NCBI RefSeq assembly: GCF_950295315.1 | Contig: NC_080164.1 | Span: 13,609,659-13,673,658, forward strand | Length of the DNA stretch: 64,000 nt | From: Erinaceus europaeus | Lineage: Eukaryota; Chordata; Mammalia; Eulipotyphla; Erinaceidae | Reading direction: 5' to 3' | Shown: one piece after another, positions 21,600 to 32,222 of the stretch | Layout of the letters: each line of letters starts with the position of its first letter | Numbering within the stretch: the first letter of the stretch is position 1 | Notes under the pieces: model-generated | The model's input: only the letters and a program-made list of their open reading frames with translations | Told to the model about the DNA's origin: nothing | The model's database searches: none | Made by a program: the position numbers and the translations under genes

Positions 21600-22145
21600 T
21601 GTGACATATATATATATAAAGTCATATATATATATGACTTTATCCAGTGGAAGAATACACATTCTTTTCATGTGCCCACAAAAAACTTCTCCAGGATGGA
21701 TTATGTCTTTCAGAACACAAAACATGTCTTAAAATATTAGAGAAGATAGAAATCATGTCATGTATCTTTTCCTACCCCCAAGGGTATCAAACAAGAAATC
21801 AGTACTGGAGGGAAAAAAAATGGAAAATCACAAGTATCTAACACCTGAACATTCCACAGATAAAAACAACAATTCAAAAAGAAAATGGAAATCTTAAGAA
21901 GAACACATGCAAGCACAATGCACATGAATTTGTGGGCCGCAGCAACAGTTGTTATAAAAGGAATCTATAGTTCTCAATACCTACAAGAAGAAAAAATAAA
22001 AATCCAGGTGGCATGTTTCATCACAAGGAGTTAGAAGTGAAAGACAAATCCAGCTCAAAGTTAGCACAAGGAAGAAAATAATGAAATTGGAGCAGAAATA
22101 AATAACGAACAGGAAAAAAAAAACCAGATAACTAAGTGTTTTAAT
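21600..22145. other. AT-rich sequence, no gene recognised
   Basis: Contains a short palindromic (AT)n stretch at about 21606-21643 (ATATATATAAAGTCATATATATATGACTT), able to form a hairpin. No coding signal. Confidence 0.5.
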
Positions 22146-22149
22146 TGAC

Positions 22150-22280
22150 TACCTTGGACTGGGGAGTTAGCATAGTAGTCATGCAAAGGTTTTCATGCCT
22201 GAGACTCTGGAGTTTCAGGTTCAATCCCCAGAAACACCATAAGCCAGAGCTGAGTAATGCTCTGGGAACAAGGGGTGGAG
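22150..22280 (+). mobile_element. SINE (type C)
   Basis: GGGGAGTTAGCATAGTAGTCATGC head, CAGGTTCAATCCCC B box and CCATAAGCCAGAGCTGAG. Confidence 0.85.
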
Positions 22281-22564
22281 GAGGCCGAGCTTCATAATAA
22301 CTAAGAAAAATAGAGAACTCAGTAAAGTTGTAAATGACAAATGACAGAGGATACATTACAACTAATACCACAGAAATTCAATGGACCATAAGAAACTACT
22401 ATGATTATATGTCAAAATAAGTGAACAAGGCTGGAAAAATAATAAGGTATCTGCTCTGCCATGTGGGCAAACCAGGCCAAGCCCTGTTCCCACTGTAATG
22501 GGGGAACCTTCAGTGCCATCTTATCTTTGCCTCTCTCCGTCTCTCTATCTTTGTCTTATTTTTT

Positions 22565-22800
22565 TTTTCTACCAGAGTTATCACTGCAACTTTGTGCCTA
22601 CAAAATGACCCCACCACTCCTGGTGGCAATTATTATTTCTTTTTTAGTTTATTTTTTAAATAATAAGATAGAGGAGGATAGACAGAGATAGAGAAGGAGA
22701 AACGACTGCAACACTGCTCCTCAGATTGTAAAATCCTCCCCAACAGGGTCCTTGAACCCATGTCCTCTGCGTATGGTAACAGGCACTCTAGTGGGTGTGT
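22565..22800 (-). mobile_element. SINE-like element, diverged
   Basis: AT tail (22635-22670), GATAGACAGAGATAGAGAAGG, CTGCAACACTGCTCC and a reversed B box CCTTGAACCCATG. Type A layout with divergence. Confidence 0.55.
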
Positions 22801-23334
22801 CTATCTACCTTGAGGCCTCCCTCAACAGGACAAAGTTGGCCCAGAGTGATGAATCCTTGGTGACAGTGAGCAAAGACAGAAGGAAGGAAATTAGGAAGAC
22901 TATAGGAAATGAAATATATGTATATATATTTAAAGTGTAAATAAAACCTACCAAGACTGAATCATAAAGCTACACAGAATCTGGCCAAAGAACAAAGAGA
23001 TTTAATCAGTAATGAAAGACTTCTACTAAAATAGAAAACTATAGTAGATATTTGTTTTTATGATCCTTTTATTACTGATTTAATCTCCTTCCTGATTCAG
23101 TCTTGGTAAGTCTTAGATTTTATGTTTCTAGGAATTTTTTTGTTTCTTATAGTCTATGCTTATAATTAATTAATTTTTATGAGAGAGAGAACAGAACATT
23201 ACTCAGCTCTGGTACACAGTGGTAGCTGGTATCTCATGTCTGCTCCAGTGCTAAATATCACCAGCCAAGACCAAATGACTTCTCTGATTAATTCTCTACC
23301 ATATATTTAAATAATAATAATTAATGGATTCACA
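22801..23334. other. No gene recognised
   Basis: AT-rich. A degenerate type C SINE fragment may lie at about 23170-23260 (TTACTCAGCTCTGG). Confidence 0.4.
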
Positions 23335-23541
23335 AGATATTTATTTATTGGATTGAGACAGAGAGAAATTGAGAGCAGGGGGAGAGACAGATAGGGGGCA
23401 AAACATAGACACCAGCCACACCACTGCTTCGCCACTTGAGATGCTTTCCCCCTGCAGGTGGGGACCAGGCACATAAACCGGGGCCCTTGCACACTGAAGC
23501 ATGTGAACTCAAGCAGGTTCACCACTGCTTCCCCGCCTCCC
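23335..23541 (-). mobile_element. SINE (type A)
   Basis: ATTTATTTATTGGATTGAGACAG tail, CTTTCCCCCTGCAGGTGGGGACC and head region CAAGCAGGTTCACCACTGCTTCCCC. Confidence 0.85.
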
Positions 23542-23604
23542 CCTCAAGACTCAGGTTCCCCTCTGACCTTCATCAGACTGGAGGGAACTTTGATTTCTAG
23601 GGTC

Positions 23605-23626
23605 TCTCTCTCTCTCTCTCTCTGAA
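23605..23626 (+). repeat. (TC)n microsatellite
   Basis: About ten TC units between two unique segments. Confidence 0.95.
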
Positions 23627-23680
23627 ATTAAAAATATCCAGCCCCTCATTAAAGAAAGCTTGTTCTGCAATCTTTCTCTC

Positions 23681-23681
<1 letters not shown>

Positions 23682-23737
<56 letters not shown>

Positions 23738-23750
23738 TATATATATATGC
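23682..23750 (+). repeat. (AT)n microsatellite
   Basis: About 65 bp of AT with one ACAC interruption near 23730. Self-complementary, so cruciform-prone. Confidence 0.97.
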
Positions 23751-24250
23751 AGATCTTAAAGTTATTTTACAAAGATGAAGAGATCCTCACAAGTTTAAGA
23801 GTGGGATAAGGTCAGTGTTATCTTAACAAAGTCAGATAGGGACATTACAAAAAAAAGAGAACAGGACTCTGGGAAGTATGGCCATGGAATGAATAGAATC
23901 GAATCATCTCTCCTCCCAAAATAACAAATAATTATAAGAGCCCCAAATGAGGTCATAATCTACAGATGAAAGACCTGCAGCCTCAGGCTGGTGCTCACTC
24001 TCATGCAGTTGGGGCAGAAAGGGGTGCACAGGTTGAAGAACAGCAGTCAAATCAGCTCAAGGAGGCATGGAGTTGAACCACGCTATTTTGGCAATTTCAC
24101 TTCAAGCTCAGCAAGCAATAACAGTTGTTCCAAGTATTGTTCACCTATGAAAAGTTTATTCACCTATTAAAAGGCACAGAGTAGGAAGATGGATCAGAAA
24201 ATACAACCCAATCATATGTTGTCTGCAGGAATCCCACCTAGCTCAACAAG

Positions 24251-24409
24251 ACAAACACAGACTCAAAGTGAAAGGATGGAAAACAAACACAGACTCAAAG
24301 TGAAAGGATGGAAACAAACACAGACTCAAAGTGAAAGGATGGAAAACACACAGAGACTCAAAGTGAAAGGATGGAAAACAAACACAGACTCAAAGTGAAA
24401 GGATGGAAA
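24251..24409 (+). repeat. Five-copy 31-32 bp tandem array inside L1-C
   Basis: Units start at 24251, 24283, 24314, 24346 and 24378, each with CAGACTCAAAGTGAAAGGATGG (one unit has CAGAGACTC). The unit is a segment of L1 ORF2 that is single-copy in L1-A and L1-B, so it expanded inside this copy. Confidence 0.95.
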
Positions 24410-24767
24410 ACAAGCCCAATGGACCACAGAAAAGGGAGAGGAATAGCTCTTCTCAATCTGATACAATAGACCTTAAAACAAATAAAATTTAAAAAGATAA
24501 GGATGGACATTACTTAATGCTCAGAGAATCAGTCAATCAAGAGGACTTAACAATTATTAACATTTATGCACCCAATGAAAGTCCATCTAAATACATCAAA
24601 CATCTACTGAAAGAGCTATAGCAATATATTAAAAGCAACACAGTAATAGTAGGGGATTTCATCACCCCCTGGGTATTAGACCAGAAACTGTCAAAAACTT
24701 AGAGGAAAATATTAGCACAACTCTTTTCCATCTAAATTTTAAAGGCACCTTCAATGAAATGAATCCA

Positions 24768-24789
24768 ACCACACACACACACACACACA
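24768..24789 (+). repeat. (CA)n microsatellite
   Basis: About ten CA units within L1-C, at the junction before the 3' UTR. Confidence 0.93.
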
Positions 24790-24984
24790 AAGTTGAACAA
24801 TAAACACAAATAATAACTTGGACTGGAGCTGGTGTATTGCACCAAAGTAAAGGACTCTGGAGTGGGGGGTGAGAAGTTCATGTCATGGAGCATGATGGCA
24901 GAAGAGTACCTAATAGGGGTGTTGAATCGTTATGTGGAAAACTGAGAAATGTGAACAGGGGTAGATGGCATAATAGTTATGCAG

Positions 24985-25212
24985 GGGCGTTGGGCAGTAG
25001 CACAGCAGGTTAAGCACACATGGCGTGAAGCACAAAGACAAGCAGAAGGATCCTGGTTCCAGCCCCTGGCTCGCCACCTGCCGTGGAGTAGCTTCACAGG
25101 CGGTGAAGCAGGTCTGCAGGTGTCTATCTTTCTCTCCTCCTCTCTGTCTCCCTCTCCTCTCTCCATTTCTCTCTGTCCTATCCAACAATGATGACATCAG
25201 TAACAACAATCA
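24985..25212 (+). mobile_element. SINE (type B)
   Basis: Head GGGCAGTAGCACAGCAGGTTAAGC, B-box-like GGTTCCAGCCCC, CTTCACAGGCGGTGAAGCAGG, and the type B tail with CTCTGTCCTATCCAACAA and AACAACAA. A short type C head fragment (24948-24975) precedes it. Confidence 0.9.
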
Positions 25213-25217
25213 CTCTA

Positions 25218-26220
25218 TTGGACTTACTGGTACACCTCTTGGACGCTTTACACAACTTTACAGCAGCTTCCCTTTATGCTGCTGGGTTTCTCAAAGACTG
25301 ACTGCAGCAGTCCATGAACTTTGCAGCCAGCTGCCTTGGGACTCTATAGGTCATGCACCCTCACCTGCAGGCCCTGCCCCAGAGTCAGGAAACCCCCACC
25401 CCTTACTACGTCCTGCCCACAGAGGCAGGAAATGCTATTTGAGGCATGAAACGCCCCCACAGACAAGAGATGCCACAGGGCAGTCCAAAGCAGATGACCA
25501 TGGAAGAAATGTCAGAGGATGAAATGTTAAACATCTGTCTCGATGGGGAAGGTCAGCCACTGGAATTCTGCTTTTCTGTAGACAGTGAGCTGAGTCTTTG
25601 AATCTGTTTCTTCAGGTCGTGCCAGGTCACATCATTGGTTTGGGGGGGTGTGTTGTAGTCATGCCATCTTGTGGGTGATGTCAGAGAACAGGGGTCCAAA
25701 TAGATTTCCAAGGATTCCATTTGAGCAGATGCTTTTTCATGTGAAGACTTGACAGCTGTAATTCATTTACTTGTGAAGCAAAACTTGTAGCAGATTAGAA
25801 GTTTACTATAATTGATAACTCCATTATAATTGGTTTAAAGAGGGTAGAATTAACCACGTGTCTCCATTCTTGGGGACTGCCAGAGTACTGAAGAATGCTC
25901 TTCAAGTTAGAGTAGTCCTTTTCCATGGGAAATATGCAGAGGAAGTCCAGAAAGTCCCAGGGGAAATCTCCGCGCATCTCCCAAGCTCTATGATCACGGT
26001 CATAGGAAACCGAAGTGTGGCCTGGAGCAAAATGTAGTCCTTCTCCTTGGGAAACATGGGAAAGGGAGTCCAGAAAGACCCAGGGGAAATCTCCGCACAT
26101 CTCCCAAGCTCTATGATCACAGTCACAAGGAACCAAAGTTCCCAGTCAGGGAACCAAAGTGTGGCCCAGAGCAAAATGTTCCAGAGACAGAGAAACTGTC
26201 TCATGAATAAAGAGTAGATG
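25218..26220. mobile_element. Rearranged ERV internal fragment (same family as 31.9-33.4 kb)
   Basis: 25218-25480 matches about 33160-33430 in direct orientation (GACTTACTGGTACACCTCTT). 25485-26220 matches about 33145 back to 31915 in reverse orientation (GTCAGCCACTGGAATTC, GACTTGACAGCTGTAA, AAATCTCCGC.CATCTCCC). One segment is therefore inverted relative to the other. The reversed part lacks the material corresponding to about 32285-32765. No LTR adjoins it. No coding capacity. Confidence 0.85.
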
Positions 26221-26221
26221 G

Positions 26222-26432
26222 TTGGGGGGGGGGGGGCAGGTGGTGGAGCACGTGGTTAAATGCACACATTACAGAACACAAGGACCCGGGTTCAAGCCTC
26301 TGGTCCCCACCTGCAGGGGGAAAGCTTCACGAGTGGTGAAGCAGGGCTGCAGGTGTCTGTCTCTGTCCCTCTCTATCTCCTCTCCCATCTCGTTTTCTCT
26401 CTGTCTCTATCCAATAATAAATAAATAAAAAG
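26222..26432 (+). mobile_element. SINE (type A)
   Basis: G run then GGTGGTGGAGCACGTGGTTAAA, GGGTTCAAGCCTCTGG, CACCTGCAGGGGGAAAGC and (AATA)n tail. Inserted at the edge of the ERV fragment. Confidence 0.92.
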
Positions 26433-26462
26433 GAAAAAGTTTCAGATGCAATGGGTCAACAT

Positions 26463-26490
26463 GAGAGAGAGAAAGAGAGAGAGAGAGAGG
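26463..26490 (+). repeat. (GA)n microsatellite
   Basis: GA units with one AAA break. Confidence 0.9.
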
Positions 26491-26664
26491 GCACTCACAA
26501 TAGGCATATATGTTAGACATGCAGCATTTTAGTGACTAAAAGACACAGAAAAGTGGTGTGGTAAGTTTATTGTGCATTTTTTATACTTGATCTTGCTAGT
26601 CTCCATTGTGTATGCATAACTAAGGCCTTTTGAATGTGCAATTTCAACATTTATAGACCTTATT

Positions 26665-26825
26665 TCCATCCAGATAGAGAGAGGGAGAGGCACCACAGAA
26701 TCAGAGCTCCCTCAGGTACCATAATACCCTGCCACGTGGTGCTAGGGGTCAACCTCTGGGCCTGCGTACATGGAAAGACAGGCACCGTACCTGGTGAGCT
26801 AGTTCTCGGACCCTATTTCCACTCA
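26665..26825 (-). mobile_element. SINE-like fragment (type D)
   Basis: GAGAGAGGGAGAGGCACCACAG, then GGGTCAACCTCTGGGCC and ACCTGGTGAGCTAG, the reversed layout of a tRNA-like head. Similar pieces lie at 43975-44160 and 54990-55200. Confidence 0.5.
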
Positions 26826-27068
26826 AGATGAGTAGGCTATACTGCATATGTAGTCACAAAGCTCCTTGACAGGCTTACAGATGATGTAGTTTGCATTTTA
26901 CTCAAACAGTCCTTACAGTAAGTGCAGAGAAGTCTTTAGTGAGGTTAGTCGACACTTTGACAACTGGTTTTATACCACAATCTTCCCCCATCTCTTGTGA
27001 AGGTAGCAGCCAGAAGGGTAACTGCAAATACCTCTAGAATGTCCATCAATTGTTTCTCACTACTCTAA

Positions 27069-27108
<40 letters not shown>

Positions 27109-27131
27109 ACACACACAGACACACACACACG
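27069..27131 (+). repeat. (CA)n microsatellite
   Basis: Roughly 60 bp of CA with TACA and GACA interruptions. Confidence 0.97.
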
Positions 27132-28175
27132 GTAGCTCCTTACACAACTTTATGAGACAGGATATTTTTCCTATTTTCCTAATTTAAAAACGAGAGAGAG
27201 AGAGAATGAAATAGTGGGCAGTGAAGTTCAGACTCAAGCTCAAGAAGTCTGGCCCAGATGTGAGGGTGATCTGGTTGCAACATCCATCACCCCCTTGATC
27301 ACCAGGGTTGATTCAGCTGATCTGGCTGGCTAGGTGGGTGTCCCCTTCCCCCCTCACCACTCCATGTGTGTCCCTCCTGAAGCTGCGTGTCCCATCAAAG
27401 AGGATGGAAGGCCTTCCCCAAATAGAGATGACCCATCTTCGGTCGAGGATATACGAGTAGCTGTGCTCCTCTGCTAGAACCTCCAAACAAGCTCTCAAGA
27501 AGTCTGGCCCAAGGTCTTTATTTTTTATCCCGGAATCCAAGCTCTTAAACCTCCAAATGAATGCTGACTCTGCATAGTCATTGGAATGCTTTCATTTGCA
27601 AGTAACAGAAACCAGTTCAAGCCAGATTACATGTTGAAAGGAATATCTTGGGCCCCATAAACGCATTAGGTGTGGCCTCAGGCAAAGCTTACTACAAAAA
27701 AAAGCTCAAGGGAGGTGACCACGACCTGAGTTCTCACTCTCAAATTTTCAACTAAAAATTTTACAAACAGATTTAGTCTTATGTAGGCTCCCTGATGGCT
27801 ACTGGCTGGATAACTTTCCCTGGTTCCTGGACTTACCTCAGGTTCTCATGTAGAGGAACTGTGAGGTCCACATACCTGATGGCTCAAAACCAAGTTTGTG
27901 GTTTGACCTCTGCTGACCATTGCTGACCTCTATTAAGCCATGGGCTTCCCATCACATTAATCACTGGGGCTAGCTCCTAAGAGGAGGAGGTGAGCTGAGT
28001 GGGAATTACATATTCAGCTAATTGTGGCCATGCCTAGAGCTGGAGACAGAGGTTCCTCTCTAAACTACAGCTGTGAAAAATGAAGGGGGAAAAAATGAAG
28101 GGAATAAACCCTGAGGAGGAGATCATTATCTCCACCACCAGTTGAGAGCAAATGCTCAGGGAATGATGGTTACTT
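27132..28175. other. About 1 kb without a recognisable gene
   Basis: Unique-looking sequence with no supported exon. Confidence 0.5.
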
Positions 28176-28234
28176 GGATGGATGAATGGATGGATGGATG
28201 GATGGATGGATGGATGGATGGATGGATGGATGGA
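28176..28234 (+). repeat. (GGAT)n microsatellite
   Basis: About 14 GGAT units, one GAAT variant near the start. Confidence 0.97.
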
Positions 28235-29361
28235 CAGGCAGAAAACTCATAATTGAGAAAGAAAAGTGGATCTGAACATCAAAGAGAAGGCTGTGAGCTT
28301 TGTTGGCAGGGGAAATGGTAGACACAGAATCTCTGTGATGGGGGACATCATGGCAAAGAGACCAGAGACCACCTGGAGGTGTCTGTGTTGCACTGGGGAG
28401 GACAGTGTGACAAATAAGAGCTTGATTCCTCAAGTGTAAGAACTTTTCTCCTTGTTGATTTCATCAACCAGTGGTTCCAAGATCTGGGATAGAGAAGAGT
28501 GACATCAAAGACACCAGGGAATTAGGGTGGGGAGGAAAAGCTGTTTGATATGAAAGCAGAGGGAGAGGTGTTTACCAGATGGACTATGATGAAGCACTTC
28601 TGTGAAATGACTGCTGGCTTTCTAGGTCATTCCTTTCACCACTCACCTTGCATGGGTCAGAGGACTTGAGGACATATTCCTGCAGTCAGGGAGTCTAAGT
28701 GCATGCTGAACATGTCTCCAGCCTGTCCCAGGGTACCCTCCCCCTCCTTTCAAGGCCTGTACCTCAAAAGGTTAAGAAGAGTCAAAGTTGATTCCAGAGT
28801 GATGAGGTGATTAGGAGGTTGGCTTGCCATTAAGAGAAAGAAGTTGTGAGGGGCTTCGGGAGTGGAACGCACAACAGATTTGTTTCCTATAGCCGGGGGG
28901 GGGGGGGTTTGATCCATAGAATTTAAATCTTGTAAAAATGGAAGTATCTCATCCCTGGGAATATGAGGGTGCAAATGATCCCCGAAGGTTGAGAAGAGAG
29001 TGAGAAAAGAAACCGGTTAGGATTAGAACTTTGGAAGTCTTTCAACTTGGATGAAAAAAGACCAGTAAATGTTGGTGCTGAGATATTCTCTGGTGATTCT
29101 GTAGTGGCAGGTACAAGTCCCTAGGCCTTTGTCAAACCCAGTGGAATATTCCAGACATAGTGTGATCCCTAATGTAAGCTAGAAAATACAGGTAATAATG
29201 TTGTGTGTCAGCATGATCCTCATCAACGAGGAAAATGCACCGCAATAATGTGAGTCATTCATGATAGTAAAAAGTTAGGGAGAGGGCTACAGAAATTCTC
29301 TGTACTTTCTGCTCAACCATTATGCAAGCCTAAGACTATTTTGTAAATAAATTATCTCTAT
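28235..29361. other. About 1.1 kb without a recognisable gene
   Basis: Unique-looking. A G run at 28895-28909 is a possible assembly or slippage site. Confidence 0.5.
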
Positions 29362-29397
29362 TGAAAGAAAGAAAGAGATAGAGATAGAGATAGAGAG

Positions 29398-29432
<35 letters not shown>
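29362..29432 (+). repeat. (GAAA)/(GATA) compound microsatellite
   Basis: GAAA units, then GATAGA units, then about eight more GAAA units. Confidence 0.95.
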
Positions 29433-30215
29433 GCCAGGGATTCTCCGACTCAGAGACTTCTCATCAGTGATCATGTGAACCATGGCACCAAAGGGAGGAT
29501 GGGCTGACTGAAACATGTTCCCTTCCAAAATTCACAGCTTTGCCCACACAGTCTCCTCAGTGATTATAATTCAGCTCTTAGTGTAGGTGGCAATTCTCGA
29601 CTCTTGAACTTGAGAAAGAAAGATGGGTTTGCGTCTCCTCTGGATTCTTAGTGCATCTAACTCTTCCAGAATTCGCAGATGGTAATGGAAGTCTCCACTG
29701 TCTCTTCCCATGAGTGGCTCAGTCCTTGAGTGATCTCACAATGAAACCACTACCTTCTTACGTCAACTTGAAAAGCTCCTAGACCTGGTTTAAGTGTGTT
29801 GTAAATTATTCATTCTGGAACCCTCAGAAAGTGAGGGGGAAGGAAAACACACTGATCATTAAAGGAAAATGTCAGTATTTTTTTTCTCATTGCTAACATG
29901 GAATATAAATGATTCACTCTTTCTTAACCCCTTTGAATAAATCTAGATCTACCTGTGCAAATCATGCCTAGAAATAATTTAAAACCCCACCAGTGTGGGC
30001 TTCACTGTGGCCATGCCTCTTTGATATCCCTCTCCCATGCCCAAGCCCCACCAGCCTTAGTATCCTGGTTTCCAGGGCTTCTTTGAAGCTAATTGGAAGG
30101 CAACACTTTTGGATTCAATTGTCAACTTTGGCCCCAGTGTTCCTTGCAAGATCTGCCGTGCCAGATGGACACTTCCACTGGATGCCCCACCCTCAGCCCA
30201 GGGGGCCCTAAGATC
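29433..30215. other. No gene recognised
   Basis: Unique-looking; nothing supported. Confidence 0.5.
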
Positions 30216-30219
30216 AGTG

Positions 30220-30411
30220 TTTTAATTAATTTATTTATTTATTGGATAGAGACAGCCAGAAATCAAGAGGGGAGGAAGAGAGACACCTACACCACTGCTT
30301 CACCACTCATAAAGTTTCCCCCTGCAGGCGGGGACAGAGGAACTGAACCTGAGTCATTCATTGCGCATTATAATATGCGCACTCAACTAGGTGTGCCACC
30401 ACCTGTCCCTG
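30220..30411 (-). mobile_element. SINE (type A)
   Basis: ATTTATTTATTGGATAGAGACAG tail, CACTGCTTCACCAC, CCCCCTGCAGGCGGGGAC, and head AGGTGTGCCACCACCTGTCCC. Confidence 0.9.
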
Positions 30412-30420
30412 ATTTCATTA

Positions 30421-30570
30421 TTTTTAAAGAATTATTATTATTATTTTAATTTCTTTATTGGAGAATAAATGTCTTATATTCTACAGTAAATACAATAGTT
30501 TGTATATGCATAACATTTCCCAGTTTCTAAGATCGGTTTATGACAATACAGGAGCCCTAATTTCTGCCTT
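30421..30570 (-). mobile_element. LINE-1 3' UTR terminal fragment
   Basis: Minus-strand L1 3' end: TTTCTTTATTGGAGAATAAA, then ACAATAGTTTGTATATGCAT and AACATTTCCCAGTTT. These are the reverse of the L1 tail seen at 57854-57935. The SINE at 30220-30411 lies next to its 3' end. Confidence 0.8.
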
Positions 30571-31327
30571 TTGTCAGGAGACATCAATAAGACAGGAAGA
30601 AAGATTCTCACACTCACAGAAAGCCCTCTGGGACTATGCTGTCAATCACCTAACAGTACAGTTGAAGAACCTAAGAGGAAAGAGGGGGAAACAGGTTGTC
30701 CAGAGCCGTTTGGGGGATAAAAACAGAACTGAAGTCTCCCAGTCACCAGGTTTATTAGAAAACTTCTTTGGCCTTAGAGGTCTGGTTTTGCACAATGCCA
30801 AGTTTCTCGTGACTGTAGAAAAGGAAGTATTCTCCCCCCCTCCCACTTCAATGGTGCAGAAGCTCTGCTCAGCACAGGGAGCTGCTTCTTCCCCTCCCAC
30901 CCTTACTTCTTTACCTGGTGAATCCAGAGACGTTTCTGGTGCTCAGTCCTTCTGGGAAATGACTTTGCTGCAAGTACATCTTAAGTATAAACCACTGACA
31001 GGTTGACTGTTAGCTGCTTCCCCCAAAGCAGAGCTAAGAACATCCAAGCAAATGAGTGAACAAATGAATGGTTTGTGTGTATGTGTGTGTTTTCTAAACT
31101 GGGGCTCAACTTCCCATGCAGTCATCTTATCAGTTCTCCCTTGAGTGTCTTTTGTTAGTAAGATGGATGAGGGACAATGAACACTTGCCTACTGAAATGT
31201 GGGGTCAGCCTCAGAAAGTCACCAGCTTAATCTCTGCTAACCCTCCCTTAGGGGCATGATGTCTGGCTGTGAGACCCTAGGCCAGTGCTGAACAAAGCCA
31301 GCCAGAAGCCCCTTGTTGCTACAAATC
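30571..31327. other. No gene recognised
   Basis: Includes the 3' part of a 182-codon open frame (30458-31006) that starts in L1 3' UTR and has no family signature, so I do not call it. It is the 5' flank of the ERV. Confidence 0.45.
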
Positions 31328-31332
31328 ACATG

Positions 31333-31789
31333 TGTTAGTATGTTTCTAATTCTGCTTCTAAAAACCCCTTCTGTTTCATTTGGTTTAATCCCCCCTGCTT
31401 AACACTGTATTCTATTTACATAACCACTGTTAACTAAGCACCAGCTTGCCTGCATGGCATTGGTTTGATCCCACTTAAAGTTGTGGTCTATTTACATAAA
31501 CCACTGTTAACTAAGCACCACCCTCCCTCCAGGGCATTGGTGGTTCAGTGGTAGAATTCTTTTCTGCTCCACCCCCTCTCCTTGTCACACCCTGATTTTC
31601 ACCAATCTCTTTTTGCCCCACCCTCTCTACATCACATCCTGTTTACACCCTACTTGGCAAGTATATTAATTTAGTTTAGTTTAGCTTAGCTTAGATTGTG
31701 CTGCATTCTGTATGAATAAAGAGATACTGCGTACAGCTCATCCATGAGTCTCTGGTTATCTGTCTCCCATCAGTGAAGCTCACCCAGCA
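31333..31789 (+). repeat. 5' LTR
   Basis: 457 bp, TGTTAGTATG to CACCCAGCA. Contains AATAAAGAGATACTG (31717-31731), a (TTTAG/CTTAG)n stretch near 31668-31692, and two related segments each ending ACCACTGTTAACTAAGCACC (about 31423-31442 and 31500-31519). Confidence 0.93.
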
Positions 31790-31792
31790 TAA

Positions 31793-31810
31793 TGGAGCCT
31801 GAACAGGGAC
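31793..31810 (+). other. Primer binding site resembling the tRNA-Lys3 type
   Basis: TGGAGCCTGAACAGGGAC lies three bases after the 5' LTR. It matches the known Lys3 primer site at 16 of 18 positions. Beta- and lentiviruses use this tRNA, and the class II reading agrees with the 6 bp duplications of related solo LTRs. Confidence 0.8.
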
Positions 31811-31956
31811 TGGCACCAATGTGGGACCTAACCCACCCATCCCCCAGATAAGTAAACTTGGCTACCCAACTGCCATGGGTTGCCTTTCTACTTATGAAGA
31901 GGTTTGCCAAAGCCTCTACTGTTTCATCATGAGACAGTTTCTCTGTCTCTGGAACA

Positions 31957-32222
31957 TTTTGCTCTAGGCCACACTTTGGTTCCCTAACCAGGAACTTTGG
32001 TTTCTTATGACCATGATCATAGAGCTTGGAAGATGCACGGAGATTTTTCCTTGGACTTTCTGGATTCCCTCTCCCATGTTTCCTGAGGAGAAGGACTACA
32101 TTTTGCTCAGGGCCACAATTTGGTTCTTTATGAAAGTGATCGTAGAGCTTGGGATATGCATGGAGATTTCCCCTGGGACTTTCTGGACTTCTTCTCGCAT
32201 GTTTCCCGCTGAGAACTACTCT
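31957..32222 (+). repeat. Imperfect tandem duplication in the ERV interior
   Basis: Units at 31957-32100 and 32101-32222 share TTTTGCTC.AGGCCACA, GATC.TAGAGCTTGG, GGAGATTT and CATGTTTCC. The first unit has about 20 extra bases. The same two-unit arrangement exists in the 26 kb fragment, so the duplication predates both copies. Confidence 0.85.

Larger units (their letters stand above)
24148..24945 (+). mobile_element. LINE-1 fragment (L1-C), internally deleted, with 3' UTR
   Basis: Plus strand. 24148-24670 is ORF2 endonuclease sequence (CACCTATTAAAAGGCACAG; TTAACATTTATGCACCCAATG; the GGGGATTTCATCACCCCC box). At about 24680 it jumps to the far C-terminal part of ORF2 (a segment encoding a KNLEEN-like peptide), then reaches the L1 3' UTR from 24814 (ACTTGGACTGGAGCTGG). 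Most of the reverse-transcriptase region is missing. The 3' end is cut near 24945 by SINE sequence. Stops abound. Confidence 0.85.

Noticed and set aside
24251..24409. Regular repeats that might suggest a CRISPR array
   Set aside because: Units are directly adjacent with no spacers, derive from L1 ORF2, and the genome is mammalian.
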